This document shows positions 1 to 13,956 of a stretch of 64,000 nucleotides of DNA, piece after piece. The translations under genes were made by a program, and so were the position numbers. The notes under the pieces are model-generated. The model ran no database searches. It was not told where the DNA came from and was given only the letters and a program-made list of their open reading frames with translations. Each line of letters starts with the position of its first letter. The first letter of the stretch is position 1. This DNA comes from Lingula anatina (lineage: Eukaryota > Brachiopoda > Lingulata > Lingulida > Lingulidae): contig NW_019775434.1 of the NCBI RefSeq assembly GCF_001039355.2, positions 135,428 to 199,427 on the forward strand. Reading direction: 5' to 3'.

Positions 1-105
1 TTGGAAAAAAATGAATTTTGATTGGTTTTAACATATTCAAATTGAAGCTGTCATTGAGATGTTGTATGGTGGATGTTGTATCAATTTTACCCTGTATCTT
101 CCCAG

Positions 106-3100
106 GCTGACATCAGCCAAGCCATAGAATTAGGTATTCTCCTGGAGAACTTCCCCACCTGTAGAGAGCTGGTCATCCCTCCAGGTGTGACAGATTACCT
201 GGTGAAGATTAGGCTGTATGATACATACAGCAGACTGCTGGAGCTCATGGTGAGAATACATGCAAGGAAAGGAGGAGCACTGAAGGTATTCCATTTGATT
301 AGTGATGATTACTGCATTGCTGAGTGAAAATAATGATAATTGTGTATTAGTTTAAGTAGGGAGGGTGGAGTTTTTTATGGTTTTCAAATTGCTAATTTTA
401 ATTTTTTTATTGATCAATTCAGTTTACCTCATCTTGTTAGGTAAATAATTTTCTTAAAGGGAACTTTGTGAAATTCAAATTGTGCGACATCAATCCTGAA
501 CCAATTTTGTAGGAATTTATTAACTCTGCATATCATGCTGGTTCTGTGTAACCTGAAGTCACATTGAAAACAGTTATTGATATTATTATATGTTTAATTT
601 CAGCTGCACATCTTGGCCCCCTACTGGCTGGTGAATAAGTCAGGCCTCCCACTGCTGTTCAGACAAGACAGTGCTAAGACGGAGGCGGCAGGACAGTTTG
701 AGGAACATGAACTGGCCAGGAGTCACGCACCTCTGCTCTTCAGTTTTGCAGACAAAGATGCTCCATTCCTGTAAGTGATTTATGTGTGTTAAAATTTTGC
801 AGAATATAGATTATTTTACACAGTTTATAACAGTGCTTTTCAAAGATTGGGTGTGCTCTTGTTTAGTTACAGCCATATTGTTAGTTTCTGCTAGACTTGT
901 GCCAAAACAAACCGGGGGGGGGGGGGGGGGGGTTTGAGCACTGAAATACTGAAACCTTTGTTGTCATGATGCAAAAATAAGTCATTTGTGTGAAAAGAAT
1001 GTTTTACTTTTACTTCATTACAGGTGTCTATTGGTTTATATTTTTATGTACAGACACAGATGTGTCTGTACATATAGCCATCATCTGCGTCTGTCATCGC
1101 CGTCGCCGTGCACTTTTACCGATAACACGAAAAGTGGAAAACCATTTTACCTTTTGACTTGAAACTTGCAGAACTGATGACTATTCATAATACGCAGGTC
1201 AAGTTCGAAAATCAGCATGGTCGGGTCACGTTTAGGGAATTTTTGCTGTTTTTTCACTTTTTTCAGCATATATGCAGCACCGATAACACGATAAGTGGAA
1301 AACCATTTTACCTTTTGACTTGAAACTTACAGAACTGATGAATATTCATAATACGCAGGTCAAGTTCGAAAATCAGCATGATCGGGTCATTTTTAGGGAA
1401 TTTATGCTGTTTTTTCACTTTTTTCAGCATATATGCAGCACCGATAACACGATAAGTGGAAAACCATTTTACCTTTTGGCTTGAAACTTACAGAACTGAT
1501 GAATATTCATAATACGCAGGTCAAGTTCGAAAAACAGCATGATTGGGTCATTTTTAGGGAATTTATGCTGTTTTTTCACTTTTTTCAGCATATATGCAGC
1601 ACCGATAACACGATAAGTGGAAAACCATTTTACCTTTTGGCTTGAAACTTACAGAACTGATGAATATTTATAATACGCAGGTCAAGTTTGAAAATCAGCT
1701 TTATCGGGTCATTTTTATGGAAGTTATGCTATTTTTTCATTTTTTTAGCATATATGCAACACTGATACACGATAAGTGAAAAACTGTTTTACCTTTTGGC
1801 TTGAAACTTACAGAACTGATGAATATTCATATTACATAGGCAAAGTTTGAAAATCAGCGTGATCGGACCAATTTTATGGAAGTTATGCTGTTTTTTTCAC
1901 TTTTTTCAGCATGTATGCAATACCGCTAACGCATTTCAAGAAAAATCAATTGGCCAATTGTCTTGAAATTTACAGGGGAGATCAGTCTTACTGAAATACA
2001 GATGGAGTTTGAAAATGGTTCAGTTTTGGTGAAGTTATGCCTTTTTTTGTATATAAGTGTTTTTTTTTTCCTTTGATTTAATTCTTAGGCATGTTAAGAA
2101 TCTCCTCTGTGAACTAATTAAATATGTAAAGGTGTTCTTTTGACATTTTCTGCATCTTAACAATATTGTTAGTTGATTATATAAAAAAGATGGTTAACCT
2201 GTTATTGTGTATTATATAACAAAGTGTCAAAAATGGAAATAATAATAAACTCATATCTTTACAGTTTGTCAGATTCAATCATTCACCATGTTCAGAATCT
2301 CAGAATGGAGCAAAATGGCAATTTAAAATTGTTCTATTGATATTTTTCCTATGACAGCAATTTTCTTAGTTGTTCATTTAAAAATGACAGTAAATTGATT
2401 ATTTTGTTATATGAAAAAAAGATGTTGAAAATGGAAAGAAAATCAATTCAATACAGTTATCTTTTGTTTACATTTTAGCATTTTGAAAGTGTGACTCTGA
2501 ACTTCCATGGCCTTGAAGACATTTCCATGTCACATTTTCTGTAAATCCATGATACTTTTATTTTATTATTAAAAATTAATGGTCATTATATTATATTGCA
2601 TAAAAGTTGAAGAAAACCCTAATTTTGGAAATGGCTGCCGGAATGACCATTAAGGAAAAACCATGTTACTTATGATACTCAAACTTACTGAAAAGTTTCG
2701 TAAGACTGATGTGCAGTTTGTGTTGGAAAATCAGTGTGATTGTTTTCCGTTTTGGAAGCAATGTAGCTCTATAGAGTGCTATATGGGGCTACTGTGTATG
2801 GATGGTGGTAATTGCCCCTTGGGATAGTCACAAGCTAAATTCAGAGCTATAAAATCATTTGCCTAATTGATTTCCAAGTGCCCATTAAATAAGATTACAT
2901 AAAACACACGCTGAGACTTCCCAGTAAAGTCCCATAGGTTAAGCTCTCTTAACTGTGTCACATAATTAGGAATCTATGATAATTATGCAGGTAAATGTTG
3001 TTTAATATTGCAAATAAGTTAACAAAACAAAACAAAAAAATAGATGAATAACAGTGTCTTATTATCCTCAAACACATTGGGGTTATTCATATCATGTTAT

Positions 3101-6100
3101 TACAGCAAGATTAAAAGTTTGAATAGTAGCTTTAATGGGATATTTTTGTGTTTTCTTTTTAATTTTTTTTTTCAAACACTGGCATTTTCAGCTCCCATCC
3201 ACCTGAAGCTCTTCACATTTTCTGTATTTCCACATAAGCAGTTGCATTGGTTTTTATGTCTTTAAACATTATGTAATATTATTTTATGCACTGTCATCAT
3301 TATTTAGATATTGGGATTTTCATTATGTGAATTTGGTCCTGAAACTGTAATCTTATTGCAGGGGTGGATTGAGGCCATCTTCTGGGTCTTTCAGATTTTA
3401 AAGTTCACATTGATGGGCATCTCTTTTTTCTGTTGGAAGACCATCAAAAATGTAGGATGGATCAACAAAGATAATTTGGAATACTGTCAGAAAATATCTC
3501 TGGATCAGCTCCTGTTATTGACGATGTCACCTGTTGTGCATGATTAAATTTCAGCGTTGATTGACAGTGCTATTGTAGGCATCAAAATTGACAAAATGAA
3601 CCATTTTCTGCATTTTTATTTTGTGTTTTTGTCTGTACATTTGACAGCTTTGCTGCCTTGTTTATCTGGAATTTTAACTGCCAAATATGTGTAAACAATA
3701 CATGTTTGTACTTATATATATCCCACACCACAGTAGCTTGGCATTAGGTGATGAGTTCCTGAGGTATGTTTATGATCATTACAGGTGTATTATGAGACTG
3801 GGGAAACATGTACATGAAAACTCCTTGTCACAGTGGTAAGTACAGAATAATGTTATTTTCCTATTATGTGACACAACTTTGTTTAATGCATGAACATGCA
3901 TCAGATAGACATTGTATTTCCTTTGTTAATTTCACATGTTAAAATGTTGAAATGTTAAAATTTGGAAATTTTATGAGTTACGACATGCTATAAACTTGTA
4001 TTTTAGGTGCCACAGATTCAGTTTGTCAAGAGGAGTTGGCATGCGCCAGCTGCATGTCACACCAAGGGATAACAGAAAAGTGGACAAGTGAGTAACTTCT
4101 GGCTTTGTAAGGCTTTTTCTGTTAAATAGTATCACCATTTCAAGTTGTGACAGGTGATTTTTAATGACAATTTCAAATTTTTGATACAAGTTATCAATTA
4201 TTTTTGCAGAGTGTATAACATTGGCATAGAGATTCGGCAAGGCCAAGGTCGCCATAGAGACACCTACATTGTGACCTTCACCCCAAGATTCACCCTGGAT
4301 AATAAATCTTCGTACAGACTGGCATTTGCACAGAGACACCAAGTGACTGGCAAGGTGAGAAATGATGGGTCATGTCAGATGGAGAAGTTTGTCTTAGTAT
4401 AGACTGTCTTGGCAATAGCTTCATCAGTTGTCAAATGTCATAAAGGGTCACTGTCAATACTCTTGTGATGAGATCACCCAAATCACCTCTGCTTCTGTCT
4501 TGCTCCACTTTTAGTAAAAAAAAATGAAAACTATGTAGTAGATAGTAGTAGTGAACCTTACTACTTAAACATTCCATCACATTAAAAAACATACCATGTT
4601 TTTCCTCAGGGCCCAGAGAATCCATCAGGTGTGTTTAGTGCTTACCCCAACTCCAGTCTGACGTTCCACTGGCCGCGCCAGGACCTGGATACACTGCTGT
4701 GTGTGCGCAGGATGGATGACATGGACTGCTACTGGTCAGGGGGATTCTTTCTGGATAAAGTAAACTCTTTTCATGTCAACATGAGGTAGGTAATACTAAA
4801 TGTGTATACAGCCTGGTCATCAAGGGTGAATGTTAAGCCTCTGTAGCAGTCTGACAAGCCCTTCTATATGTTTGTGAAAATGATGAAAAAGATCATTAGA
4901 ATTTATCACCATTAGCTCAAGGTATTTGATGTGTGGTTATTGGTTGTTGCAAGTGTTTTGAACGTTATTCTATAATTTTATCAAATCAATAAGGCCAGTC
5001 ATTCACACCGTTGCAACCTTTTTACTTGTCATATTAATAATACTGGACTCTATTATAATACATGTATTTTGTCATTTTATTTCAAGGGGTCCTCAGAAGA
5101 TGCCACTATTTTTAAGAGTGGATGTGGTATTACAGGGCGCCACTTACTTTGTGATATTCTCTGATGCTGATCAAATGCCTCCACCTTACAGAATTGACAA
5201 CTTCTCAGAGGTAATGGGGGGATTTCACTTGAAATATCTTTTGATTGAGGCTATCATACATGGCAAGGAAATTGGGGTTTATAGTAAACTTTACAACTAA
5301 TTCATTACCAATGTGATTTGTGGATTGGATATTTTCCTTATATTTACAATTAAAAATTATGTTTATAGTTATAAGGCTTTTACTAGTGAAATTCATGTTT
5401 TACTTGAAAAACTTTTCAGATAATGACAGAACACAATTGTCTAATTTCATTTGTATATGTCTCAGTATTTAAAACAATTTGGTATTAATGCAGGTGCCCC
5501 TTGTTGTATACCAAAGAGATGTGGTGGATGATCGACTCAGAACATTGATAAAACCAAAAACTTCATGTAAGTTTTACTAGATATATTACATTTGATTTTA
5601 GGCCTAATGTTATTGTTGCTTGAGAAGTGAATTTTTTGGAAAGTATTGATTTTATTTTTGAAAAAAAAAAATTTCCCCTTGCTTACTAAATTAACCACAC
5701 AGGTAGCTGCTCTAAGGCCCTATCTTTACACAACCATGGCAGATCAAGCAAACATTGTTTCTCAAACAACTGTTATCAACTTTTAATGAAAATTGATTAT
5801 ATGTCCTCTTTCTTCAATTTAATATACTGTATTTTCAGGGCCATATGCATTAGATGAGCCCAGCCTGCCCTCCATATTGGCTTGCTGTGTCCAGGGCGGG
5901 ACCAAGGCCTACTATGATCTGGACAGGATAGGGGACGGCCAGCAGCTCCATTATGAGAACTTCTTTTATATAGCTGTCACAGGCACTTTTATCAGGTGGG
6001 ATAATTTGAGGAGACATTAAAGCCTGTGAATTAACAAAAAGACTGAGGATTATCAAACAGACAAGTTGAATTGGACAATGTAAAAATACACATAAATTTG

Positions 6101-8070
6101 GTGTTGTATATTGAGAGAAAGAATTTGCACTTGAGTTGATAAGAAATCTAACTTCTGACATTGATTTCTGGTGCAAATTCTATTCTTTCTTCTTAATCGT
6201 TTATAAAAATATGTAATGCTATTTGTCCTGTCAGTCCTATATAAAATGTACATATAAATCTGTGTTCAGAGAACCCCAGCCAGGTTCCCTGCAGCCCCTC
6301 TCCTCAGACTTGGAGTCCCAGATGTTGGTGCTGGACGTCCCCACAGACTCCACTGCCGTGGTCTTCAAGAGGAAAGTGAGTAATTAGTGGTGTGGGTGGC
6401 GGTTTGAAGATAATGGTGCCAAGTTTATCCCAATAACTGCTTCGTATTTTCTTTCCACTGTTCATCCATGTATTAAACATCATAATTTGCAATATGAGTA
6501 TGTAATACTTTTGCTATACTTCTGATAGCACATTTTTGACCAACGATTTGATCAACAATTAAAATCTTTATTTAAAATAGAATCTTAAGGGTTAACTTTT
6601 GTTCAAATCAAGCTAAATGTGTTGTCTTTTATTAATCTAAATACACCAATTAAAAATATTACTTTGGATAAAGTAATAAACAACATAGAACTAAGTCAGT
6701 TCGTTGTAATTATCTCCAGGAGACAGGTAAGAGGTCTCAGCTGTGGAGGATGACCACCAGTGGTCTGATACAACATGAGGGGTCTGCCGTCCCCAGGGAC
6801 CCCAGGAAGAGTCCAGCCAAGGACAATGTGTTTGTACTGGACATCTCAGCCATAGCCCCTCTGCCCACCCAGTACGTACCCCTGATGCTGAGGAAGATGG
6901 ACCCCAGGAGGAGAGCCACACAGACATGGCAGTTCACTGAGGTAAGGGGGCAGGGGGATTAGATATTAGATATTGTAAAGAGTCCAGCTTCTGGATCCAG
7001 TTTCATAAAAGAGAACTGAAATTGAAAGTTTGTCTATACTTCATGACTTTGGTTTACCTCAATCTGTGAAATTAGTGGTCTGATATTGAATTGACTCAGT
7101 AAGACAGACAGCCTGTGACAACTGTGAACTTGAAGTAGAATAATATTACAGTAATAGTCAAATACTGCTGATTACAGTAAGCAGAAATGCAATTTTCTTT
7201 GTGTTTTCTTGAATTAGTTATCTATCTGAGTTTATATGATATTGCATGTTTCTTTTAGTGCTGTTTGTATGGCATTATTCTTATTTTCATGAAAGCCCAA
7301 GTTACATCAGTCATAGATGGCAAACTTTATAAATCCCAGAGTTATCATCTTGGTAACTATATACATTGACTGTGAATGTAATGTCATATACTGTATTATT
7401 CAGGATGGTCGCTTGGTTAGTGCCTTTGGCAGCCTCAGTGTCCAGTCCCGAGACGGGGTCACTGGACTGAAGGATGGGGCAGCTGTGGTGGTGGGACCTG
7501 GCCTCCCACTGACCATTACAGGCAGTTCAGAGTCCAGCACCCCTGTCCCTGTGTACATGGCACTAGGCAGACAGAAGATGAGGAGTGGCTCTGGTGTACT
7601 GGCTGTCAGGGTGATACCAGATGGTCCCACTAGAGTACTGGAGATTACTGATCTCATGCAGAGGGTAAGGGGAAAATATGTGTGTATTTACTAGCTATGA
7701 TAATGTAGTATATGTCAGGGTGATACCAGATGGTCCCACTAGAGAACTGGAAATTACTGATCTCATGCAGAGGGTAAGGGGGAAATTATGTATGTTTTCT
7801 AGTTAGTATTATATGGTTACCTAGAAAGGGGTGCCTGTGTTCAGAGCCTATTTGTCTTCTTATCACAGATGAATGTGGAAAACATGAGGGAAAGAACCCT
7901 GTGAGCTGTTCAATTTACTAGGAATATTTGAATTAACTGATTATCATATGAGGCAAATCATTTAATAAAAAAAAAGTTATATACAAGTATTTATATTACT
8001 TTGTGCAAATAGAAAGGGACATTTATTGTTGACAAGTTAACATTTGATTGATATAGTATTCTGTTAATTG

Positions 8071-8103
<33 letters not shown>

Positions 8104-11100
8104 TGTAGGATGTAGCATTGTCAGACTCTGATGACTACACCATGGTAACAGAGAGAGGGACAGAAAAACGGAGAAGCAGCAGTAGTATAACAGACCATGA
8201 CAAGATAGGGGAGTTGAAGGTGTGTGAGGAAAATCGAAATTTTGCCGCAATGAAAGACTATGTATACCACTGTGAACATAATACATTTGATATTGGAAAC
8301 ACCTCTAGGAAACACCACGAGGAAAAAAAGTCCTTTTAAAGTATTTGAAAGTGATGTTTAATAATAGAGACAGCACTAGGAAATCAGGACCAAAAATAGG
8401 GTCCTTGATAAGGTTTTGGAATTGATGTTCTTTTGATGTGATGTGTTTTATTTTGAAAAGTTATATTTTGCATAAAGTGTATATAGCATTACGTTTATAG
8501 CATTATGTTTATAGCATGTTTTTATTTCATCTTCTAGGTATCCTTAAATCTCCATGGTGTGGGCATTTCCCTGGTCAACCACATCCCTGAAGAACTCGTA
8601 TACATCTCATTCATGGACATTGACGTGGGATTTTCTTCCAAGAGGGGGTCACAACTTCTGGAGATGTCTGTCAAGAATGTGCAGGTGTGACCAAGTTTGA
8701 TAAGGCTTCACAGCAACAAAACTTCAAAGGTTTCCACCAGTAGAAATTGACAGTGAAATATATTTATACTGTCAGATTTGTCAAATCAAACTTTGTCAAA
8801 AAATTATCAATCTGATATGTGAAGTACAACAATTTTATTAGATCCGTTTCTTTCATTTAATGAACTTATCACTTTGTCATATTGTAAACCAAACTCCCCA
8901 TGTATTGTCTAACTAATGAGCCACTATGTTATGTTTTAGGTTGACAGTCAGTTGTTTGGCGCCCTGACCCCAGTGGTGCTGTTTGTTACCAGGTTAAAAG
9001 AGGGCATCAGAGACGACTCTCCTGCACTGCAGATCTCTGCACATAAAGTGGCCAATAAGGAATGGAATGCTGAAATATACAAGGTGTTTATTTAATATTT
9101 TGCTGCTCACAGTAAAAAATGATGGTAAATTAGAATCACAGATATTGATTTTTATAGAAAAAAGTCATTATGAAAATCTATAAAATGATAAGTGATAAAT
9201 AAGGAATGAAATTCTGAAAACTATTTTGATTATTGATCTTAATGCTCAAATTTCACATATGTATTTGTTGAAATACATTCACTTGGTTTAAGCACCTTTC
9301 TCATGTTTCATCCCTTAAAGTATTTGTTCATAATTGTTCTGCCAGCACCTGGCTGTCTATATGAAGAGAATGACTTTGATCATTGAGGAGCGTTTGTTGT
9401 GGAAATTACTGCAATTTGCTGACATTGGATTGGATGACAGTGACTTAGAGCAAGTTGATGAAAGTGACTTCTCAGCACAAAGGTAAGTTCATCCTATTTT
9501 GTCTTTGGTATTTCCATTATTCTTGGGCTTTCATGGAAACATGTTTATTTTGTAGGTAGGTGATATCTTAGCAGTGTATGGAAGTGAATGTCAATCTAAG
9601 CAATGTGTTGTTGCGCAACAAAAATATGTTGACTTTTGTATGGGATGAACTTCATGGTGAGGTTGTTGAGGCAATCTATAATGACTTGATCTGCTCTTAA
9701 GCTACTCTTACAACCGGTCGTGCGTGCTTCTACAAGCGGTTTGCATGCAAAAAATTGGCCAAGAAGTAAGAGACACGCACGTGGAACGTACCTTTTTTGG
9801 AGGACGCAAACACGACGCAAAGCACGCAGTCCGAAAACTGGCTGGCCAGTTAGAACGACAGTTAAAACGCCTAGAGCACGCTCGTAGCACACAAGACAAA
9901 AGTACTGAGTAAGTGCGCTAGGCGTGCATGTAACGCAGGAAAAGCATGCAGGGTATTTTACCACGAAGACGTACTTACCACGCAAGAGACTCGTATGTTC
10001 AACTTGCTTTCAATCTACGTGTTAACAAAAAGGGGGTGAGCGCACTTCCTCCGTGCATTTATCTTACTTGGCAGGTACTACTACCGTACTTGTAAAGTAC
10101 GTCACACTAAGACGACGCACGTGACCAGCACGATAAAAGTGCGTCAACCACTGCCAGCATTGCGTCACGATCTTCGGCCTCCTCTAGCATTAGCGGCTGT
10201 AGAAGTCGATGGTGCATCCTTCTTGGAAATGCCATTTTGGAAGCCAAAACAGTGAATGATGAAGAGACTCGGTGCCCCCTTTTATATTATTTTGATTATC
10301 CGTGCGTTCCACCAATTTGACGCACGAGTGTCGTGCTTAACACTTCTGTGCTCATTACGTTTCTCCTACACCTCTCTTACTTCGTAAGTACGATTTCTGT
10401 AAACGTACGCTTCACTTGCAATACACGTAAGATTATCTCACTCACTGTGTGCGACACAAGTAGGTGCTCCTTACTTCTTCCTACTTCCAAAAAGGCGTAC
10501 AGACCACTTGTGGGCCCCATGTTTAGAGCACGACACACCTGCTCATAAAGTACTTACTACTTACGTCCGCTGTGATTTAATTTTCATCCGGCGACAATGC
10601 TACGCCTGACAAGAACTCCGAGGACGCACGATCTATAAGCACGCACCATGGGTTGTAAGAGAGGCTTTAGTCTAGCAAAGTTATAGCACCAATACTTTTT
10701 ACTATCAAATTAAATAATTATCACTGTTCTAATTTCTTCTATAGAAACCAAGCAGTAGCCACAGCCATCCAGGCCAAGAGATACTACTTTGGAGTGCTAA
10801 AGATCCAGACGCGCCGTATCAACCTGGGCATGCACACGTCCACCAAGCTGCCCCCTGACCTGGAGGCCATCAAGGTCAAGATGGGAATACCTCTCATCAA
10901 GTTTGAGGATGCCAAGGTTGAATTAGGTAGGTCAAGGTGAAGGTCAAATAGAATCGTGATGTTTAAACAATACTAATTTGACAAATAACCTTCAAAAAGT
11001 CTGTTAAGATTTTGTTATGGAAACGATAGTTTTCTTTAACATGTCTTGAATGCTTACTTTCTTTTGTATGTACCGGTATTTGTTCAAACTGTTTTTCAGA

Positions 11101-13956
11101 CCCTTTTGTTCAGTACCATCCATTTGAAACTAGTGCTTTGCTTATAAATTCAATCATCACTCATTACACTGAGGTAGGTGACTTTGCTATAGACAAATTT
11201 AAATTTCAATTTTAATAGACAAATGTAAATTGTAATTTATCATCCTAAAGAATTCTTATTTTATTTACGTATTCATAGTTTAATTGTTGAAAAGTATTTA
11301 AGATGCAAGTAAGAGGTCACTTATGGAATATTTTAATATTAAAACAATATTAAGTTTTATACTGTGGATTATTTAGTACTTACAATTGAATTATTTTATA
11401 CTTTCCAGGAACTAAAAAGCCAGGCAGCCAAGATCCTGGGTTCTGTAGACTTCCTGGGGAATCCCCTGGGTCTGGTGAATGATGTGACTGCTGGGATCTC
11501 TGGGGTGGTCAGAGAGGGCAATATAGGGGGACTGTTTACCAATGTGGCCCATGGCTTCACCAACTCTGCTGCCAAGGTGAGCACAGTGCATTAGAGCACC
11601 AGTTTGTGTAGAAAGACAGGTATTTAAGGTATACATACAACTACACAATGGTGTGATATTGCCATACATTATGCAGGTATATATGCAGTCAGTTAAAATT
11701 GTCAATGTATATTCTTGTGATATTTCTTATTTTGTGCACTGCTTTGTCCCTTGGTCTGTAAGACTGCTTTATATTCATGCTGCATGCTACACTGTATAAG
11801 TACATTTTTATGAGTTGGACATTTCATCTCAGGATTTAAAGAGCTAAATAAACTGAACCTTAAGCAACTTTTGCTATTTCTTATAGCAGTAGTCCTATGT
11901 GGACCGGCAAATGTGACAGACAGATTCAAGTTAATGTGGAACAAAAATGAAACCACTGAATCATTTATTTCCAGGTGACTGGTTCTCTGTCAGATGGTCT
12001 TAGTAAGCTGACCTTTGATGAGCAGTACCAGACTGTGAGGCAGCAGATCAAGAATGAAGGGGACAGTGGTGGCAATATTATAGCAGGAATCAAAGGGTTG
12101 GGCCATGGCTTGGTGGGAGGTCTCACCAGTATTGTACAGAACACAGTGCAGGGGTACAGCAGTGGAGGGGTAGAGGTGAGAGAATGGGAATATACTATGT
12201 GTATGGATTTATGCCCACCTATTAACACATACTTGTACACAAACACAGTATTGAGGGTAGTGAGTATAAAAAAAAGCTTTGTGATTTATCTATTAGAGAG
12301 ATGTAACAATAGTTTCTTGTAGTTACATGTATATTTTTTCTTTCATAAAATTTTTTTTAAGGTCAGCATCCCTTATTCTGATTTCAGGGTATGATGGCAG
12401 GGCTGGGTCGTGGTATGGTGGGCACTGTCACCAAGCCAGTCACAGGAATGCTGGACTTTGCCTCCCATACAGCCACCGCCATGAGAGACACCAGTCGTAC
12501 CAGCAGTGCCAGGAGACAGAACAGGCACCGCAGTACCAGGCACTGCCTGGGCCCCGGGGGACTCCTGCCAGAGTACTCAGAACATGACGCCCTGGCACAG
12601 ACCTTCCTCTACTTGCTGAATGATGGGGATTACTCTGAAAGGTAGTTAGAATGGGGTTCATTTGTTCCTTTTTCAAATTCTGGAGTCCTTGAACATGCTG
12701 ACATATACATATTTGATATGTATAGGTATATAGAACCCGTGATACTATCTGATATGTAAGTATGCAAAGAATCGGATTATTCTAGGTATGTGCATTGTTT
12801 ACATAAAAATTTGGATAATGTGTAATTTTTGACTGTTGTATACAAATTCATATTTAGCTGGTTTAGAAAAATAGAAATTATATTTCAAACATTTCTTATA
12901 TTACTTAAATAAGCTGTAGTACAATGTTTAAGCATACAGATACATGTCTAATATCAATTCTAGATACATTGCCATGATCCCAGTGAAGAGTGGTCAGGAG
13001 AGTCTGAGAGTTCTGATCACCAGTGACCAGCTGTATTTTCTACGCCATGAATCTCCAGACATGGACAATGTCACCCTGCAAGTGCCCTATGAGGAACTGA
13101 AGGGATGCAGGGTCATAGATTTAGGTAAGAGAGACATTCAAAATAGGAAAAATTAATGTTTTGTGTTTCCATTTTCATTAAGTGATTACTGATCTTGATG
13201 TATTTTATCACTTGAAAACACTTAGTTTAATATCAAGTTTTATTAATTACAATTATATTTAAGATCAAAATCTGTATTATTTATGGTCTTGATATGTAGT
13301 AAATGGATTGAGAATTTATATAAAACAATTCTTACTTGTTGATTGATATTTCGACACATTTATGTGTACTTAGTAGTGTGTAATGAATGACAAATTCAAT
13401 TTTGAACCATATTTGCCAACACTTACTCCAATTGACATATTTTCCTCATATACAGTCCAGAATGATGGAACCCTTGGCTACTATGTCCAGTTGTCCATAT
13501 CCAGCAGTCAAAATGGAGGGGCAGCCCCTGATATACCTCTGAGGACCCCGCAGATTAGATGTGATAGCGAGATGACAGCCATGCAGGTGATGTAGCACAT
13601 ATTTTGTTGTGTAATTTGATATGAGTAGAATAAGTACCTAGTTTGTAATTGGATAATGGTAAACATGTCTGTATCACAATAGTTTGAAGCTAATGCATTA
13701 CTTTTGGTTAGATTAATCACTAGTATCTCATTCTTTTCAGTTTTTACACTGTAGAAAGCACAACTTGTTTTACTAAGTCAGTGTATTTTGTACCTGGTGA
13801 ACAGTCATTTAGTATCATTTATGTGTGATAACATCTTTTCTTTTGACTCTATTCTAGGTAACAGAGCAGATTCTATACGCTAAAAACCTGTTTGATGAAA
13901 AAAGACAAACAGTGGATGCTGGAGAGGAGGAAAACCAAGCAGAATTATTTTCATGA
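106..13956 (+). CDS. VPS13D: VPS13D, C-terminal 1183 residues (5' part lies outside the window)
   Basis: VPS13 proteins are rod-like bridges that move lipids between organelles; VPS13D acts at mitochondria, peroxisomes and the ER. Twenty-four exons chain in one frame: 106-285, 604-770, 3785-3835, 4007-4087, 4210-4354, 4610-4785, 5087-5210, 5494-5566, 5839-5995, 6270-6375, 6720-6941, 7404-7664, 8109-8219, 8538-8684, 8940-9083, 9346-9482, 10745-10926, 11100-11173, 11409-11576, 11975-12175, 12388-12641, 12964-13124, 13456-13586 and 13858-13956 (TGA). The first exons encode the SHR-BD/VAB adaptor region (APYWLVNKSGLPLLFRQ, AAGQFEEHELARS), which fits VPS13D better than VPS13A or C. Exons from 11409 give the amphipathic ATG2/VPS13 C-terminal region (KILGSVDFLGNP, GRGMVGTVTKPV), and 12964 onward a PH-like end. 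The UBA and chorein domains would be upstream. The summed coding length, 3552 nt, is divisible by three. Exon 8109-8219 is the least conserved in appearance. Confidence 0.95.
914..932. repeat. G19 homopolymer in VPS13D intron
   Basis: An uninterrupted run of 19 G lies in the large second intron of VPS13D. It could form a G-quadruplex in DNA or in the sense-strand RNA, but length in such runs is also error-prone in assemblies. Confidence 0.9.
1041..2175. mobile_element. Helentron/'pearl'-like element with 30-nt palindrome and ~161-bp tandem units
   Basis: The element opens with a perfect 14+2+14 palindrome at 1045-1074 (tatgtacagacaca arms), then a CpG-rich stretch, then about six head-to-tail units starting near 1118, 1279, 1440, 1601, 1761 and 1922. 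Units decay toward the 3' side. A second copy at 55051-55728 shares the palindrome, the units (about 160 bp) and the following 2089-2175 segment. Non-autonomous Helitron relatives in bivalves and insects have about 160-bp core repeats and hairpins, so that class is inferred; no coding capacity is visible. Degenerate traces may run on to about 3662. It fills VPS13D intron 2 (771-3784). Confidence 0.7.
7604..7820 (+). repeat. 109-bp tandem duplication covering the end of a VPS13D exon and its splice donor
   Basis: The segment beginning tgtcagggtgatacc at 7604 recurs at 7713, giving a 109-bp period. Copy 1 holds the last 61 nt of exon 7404-7664, its donor and some intron. Copy 2 holds a near-identical exon end and donor, but now lies inside the intron. 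Copy 2 differs from copy 1 at few positions, so the event looks recent. Confidence 0.85.
8071..8103. repeat. (TTA)n microsatellite abutting a VPS13D splice acceptor
   Basis: About eleven TTA units run directly into the acceptor of exon 8109-8219 and replace the usual polypyrimidine tract. Confidence 0.85.
9700..10666. mobile_element. 967-bp non-autonomous PIF/Harbinger-like DNA transposon in VPS13D intron
   Basis: The ends are inverted repeats of about 33 bp with roughly 27 matches. The left end reads agctactcttacaacc then gtgcgtgctt; the reverse complement of the right end reads agcctctcttacaacc then gtgcgtgctt. Both are flanked by TTA (9697-9699 and 10667-10669), the 3-bp target duplication typical of PIF/Harbinger. 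The interior is much richer in CpG and acgcac-type words than the surrounding AT-rich intron. A 42-residue minus-strand open frame (10107-10235), rich in Glu and Asp in its middle, could be a transposase-gene remnant, but I do not recognise it. No transposase catalytic core is visible. Confidence 0.75.

Noticed and set aside
1118-1930. Regular 161-bp repeats considered as a CRISPR array
   Set aside because: Units are contiguous with no unique spacers, sit in an animal intron and belong to a dispersed element with a second copy at 55051.
9724-9912. 62-residue plus-strand frame with basic composition inside the VPS13D intron
   Set aside because: It lies within the 967-bp transposon-like unit and shows no recognisable domain; chance frame in CpG-rich sequence is likely.
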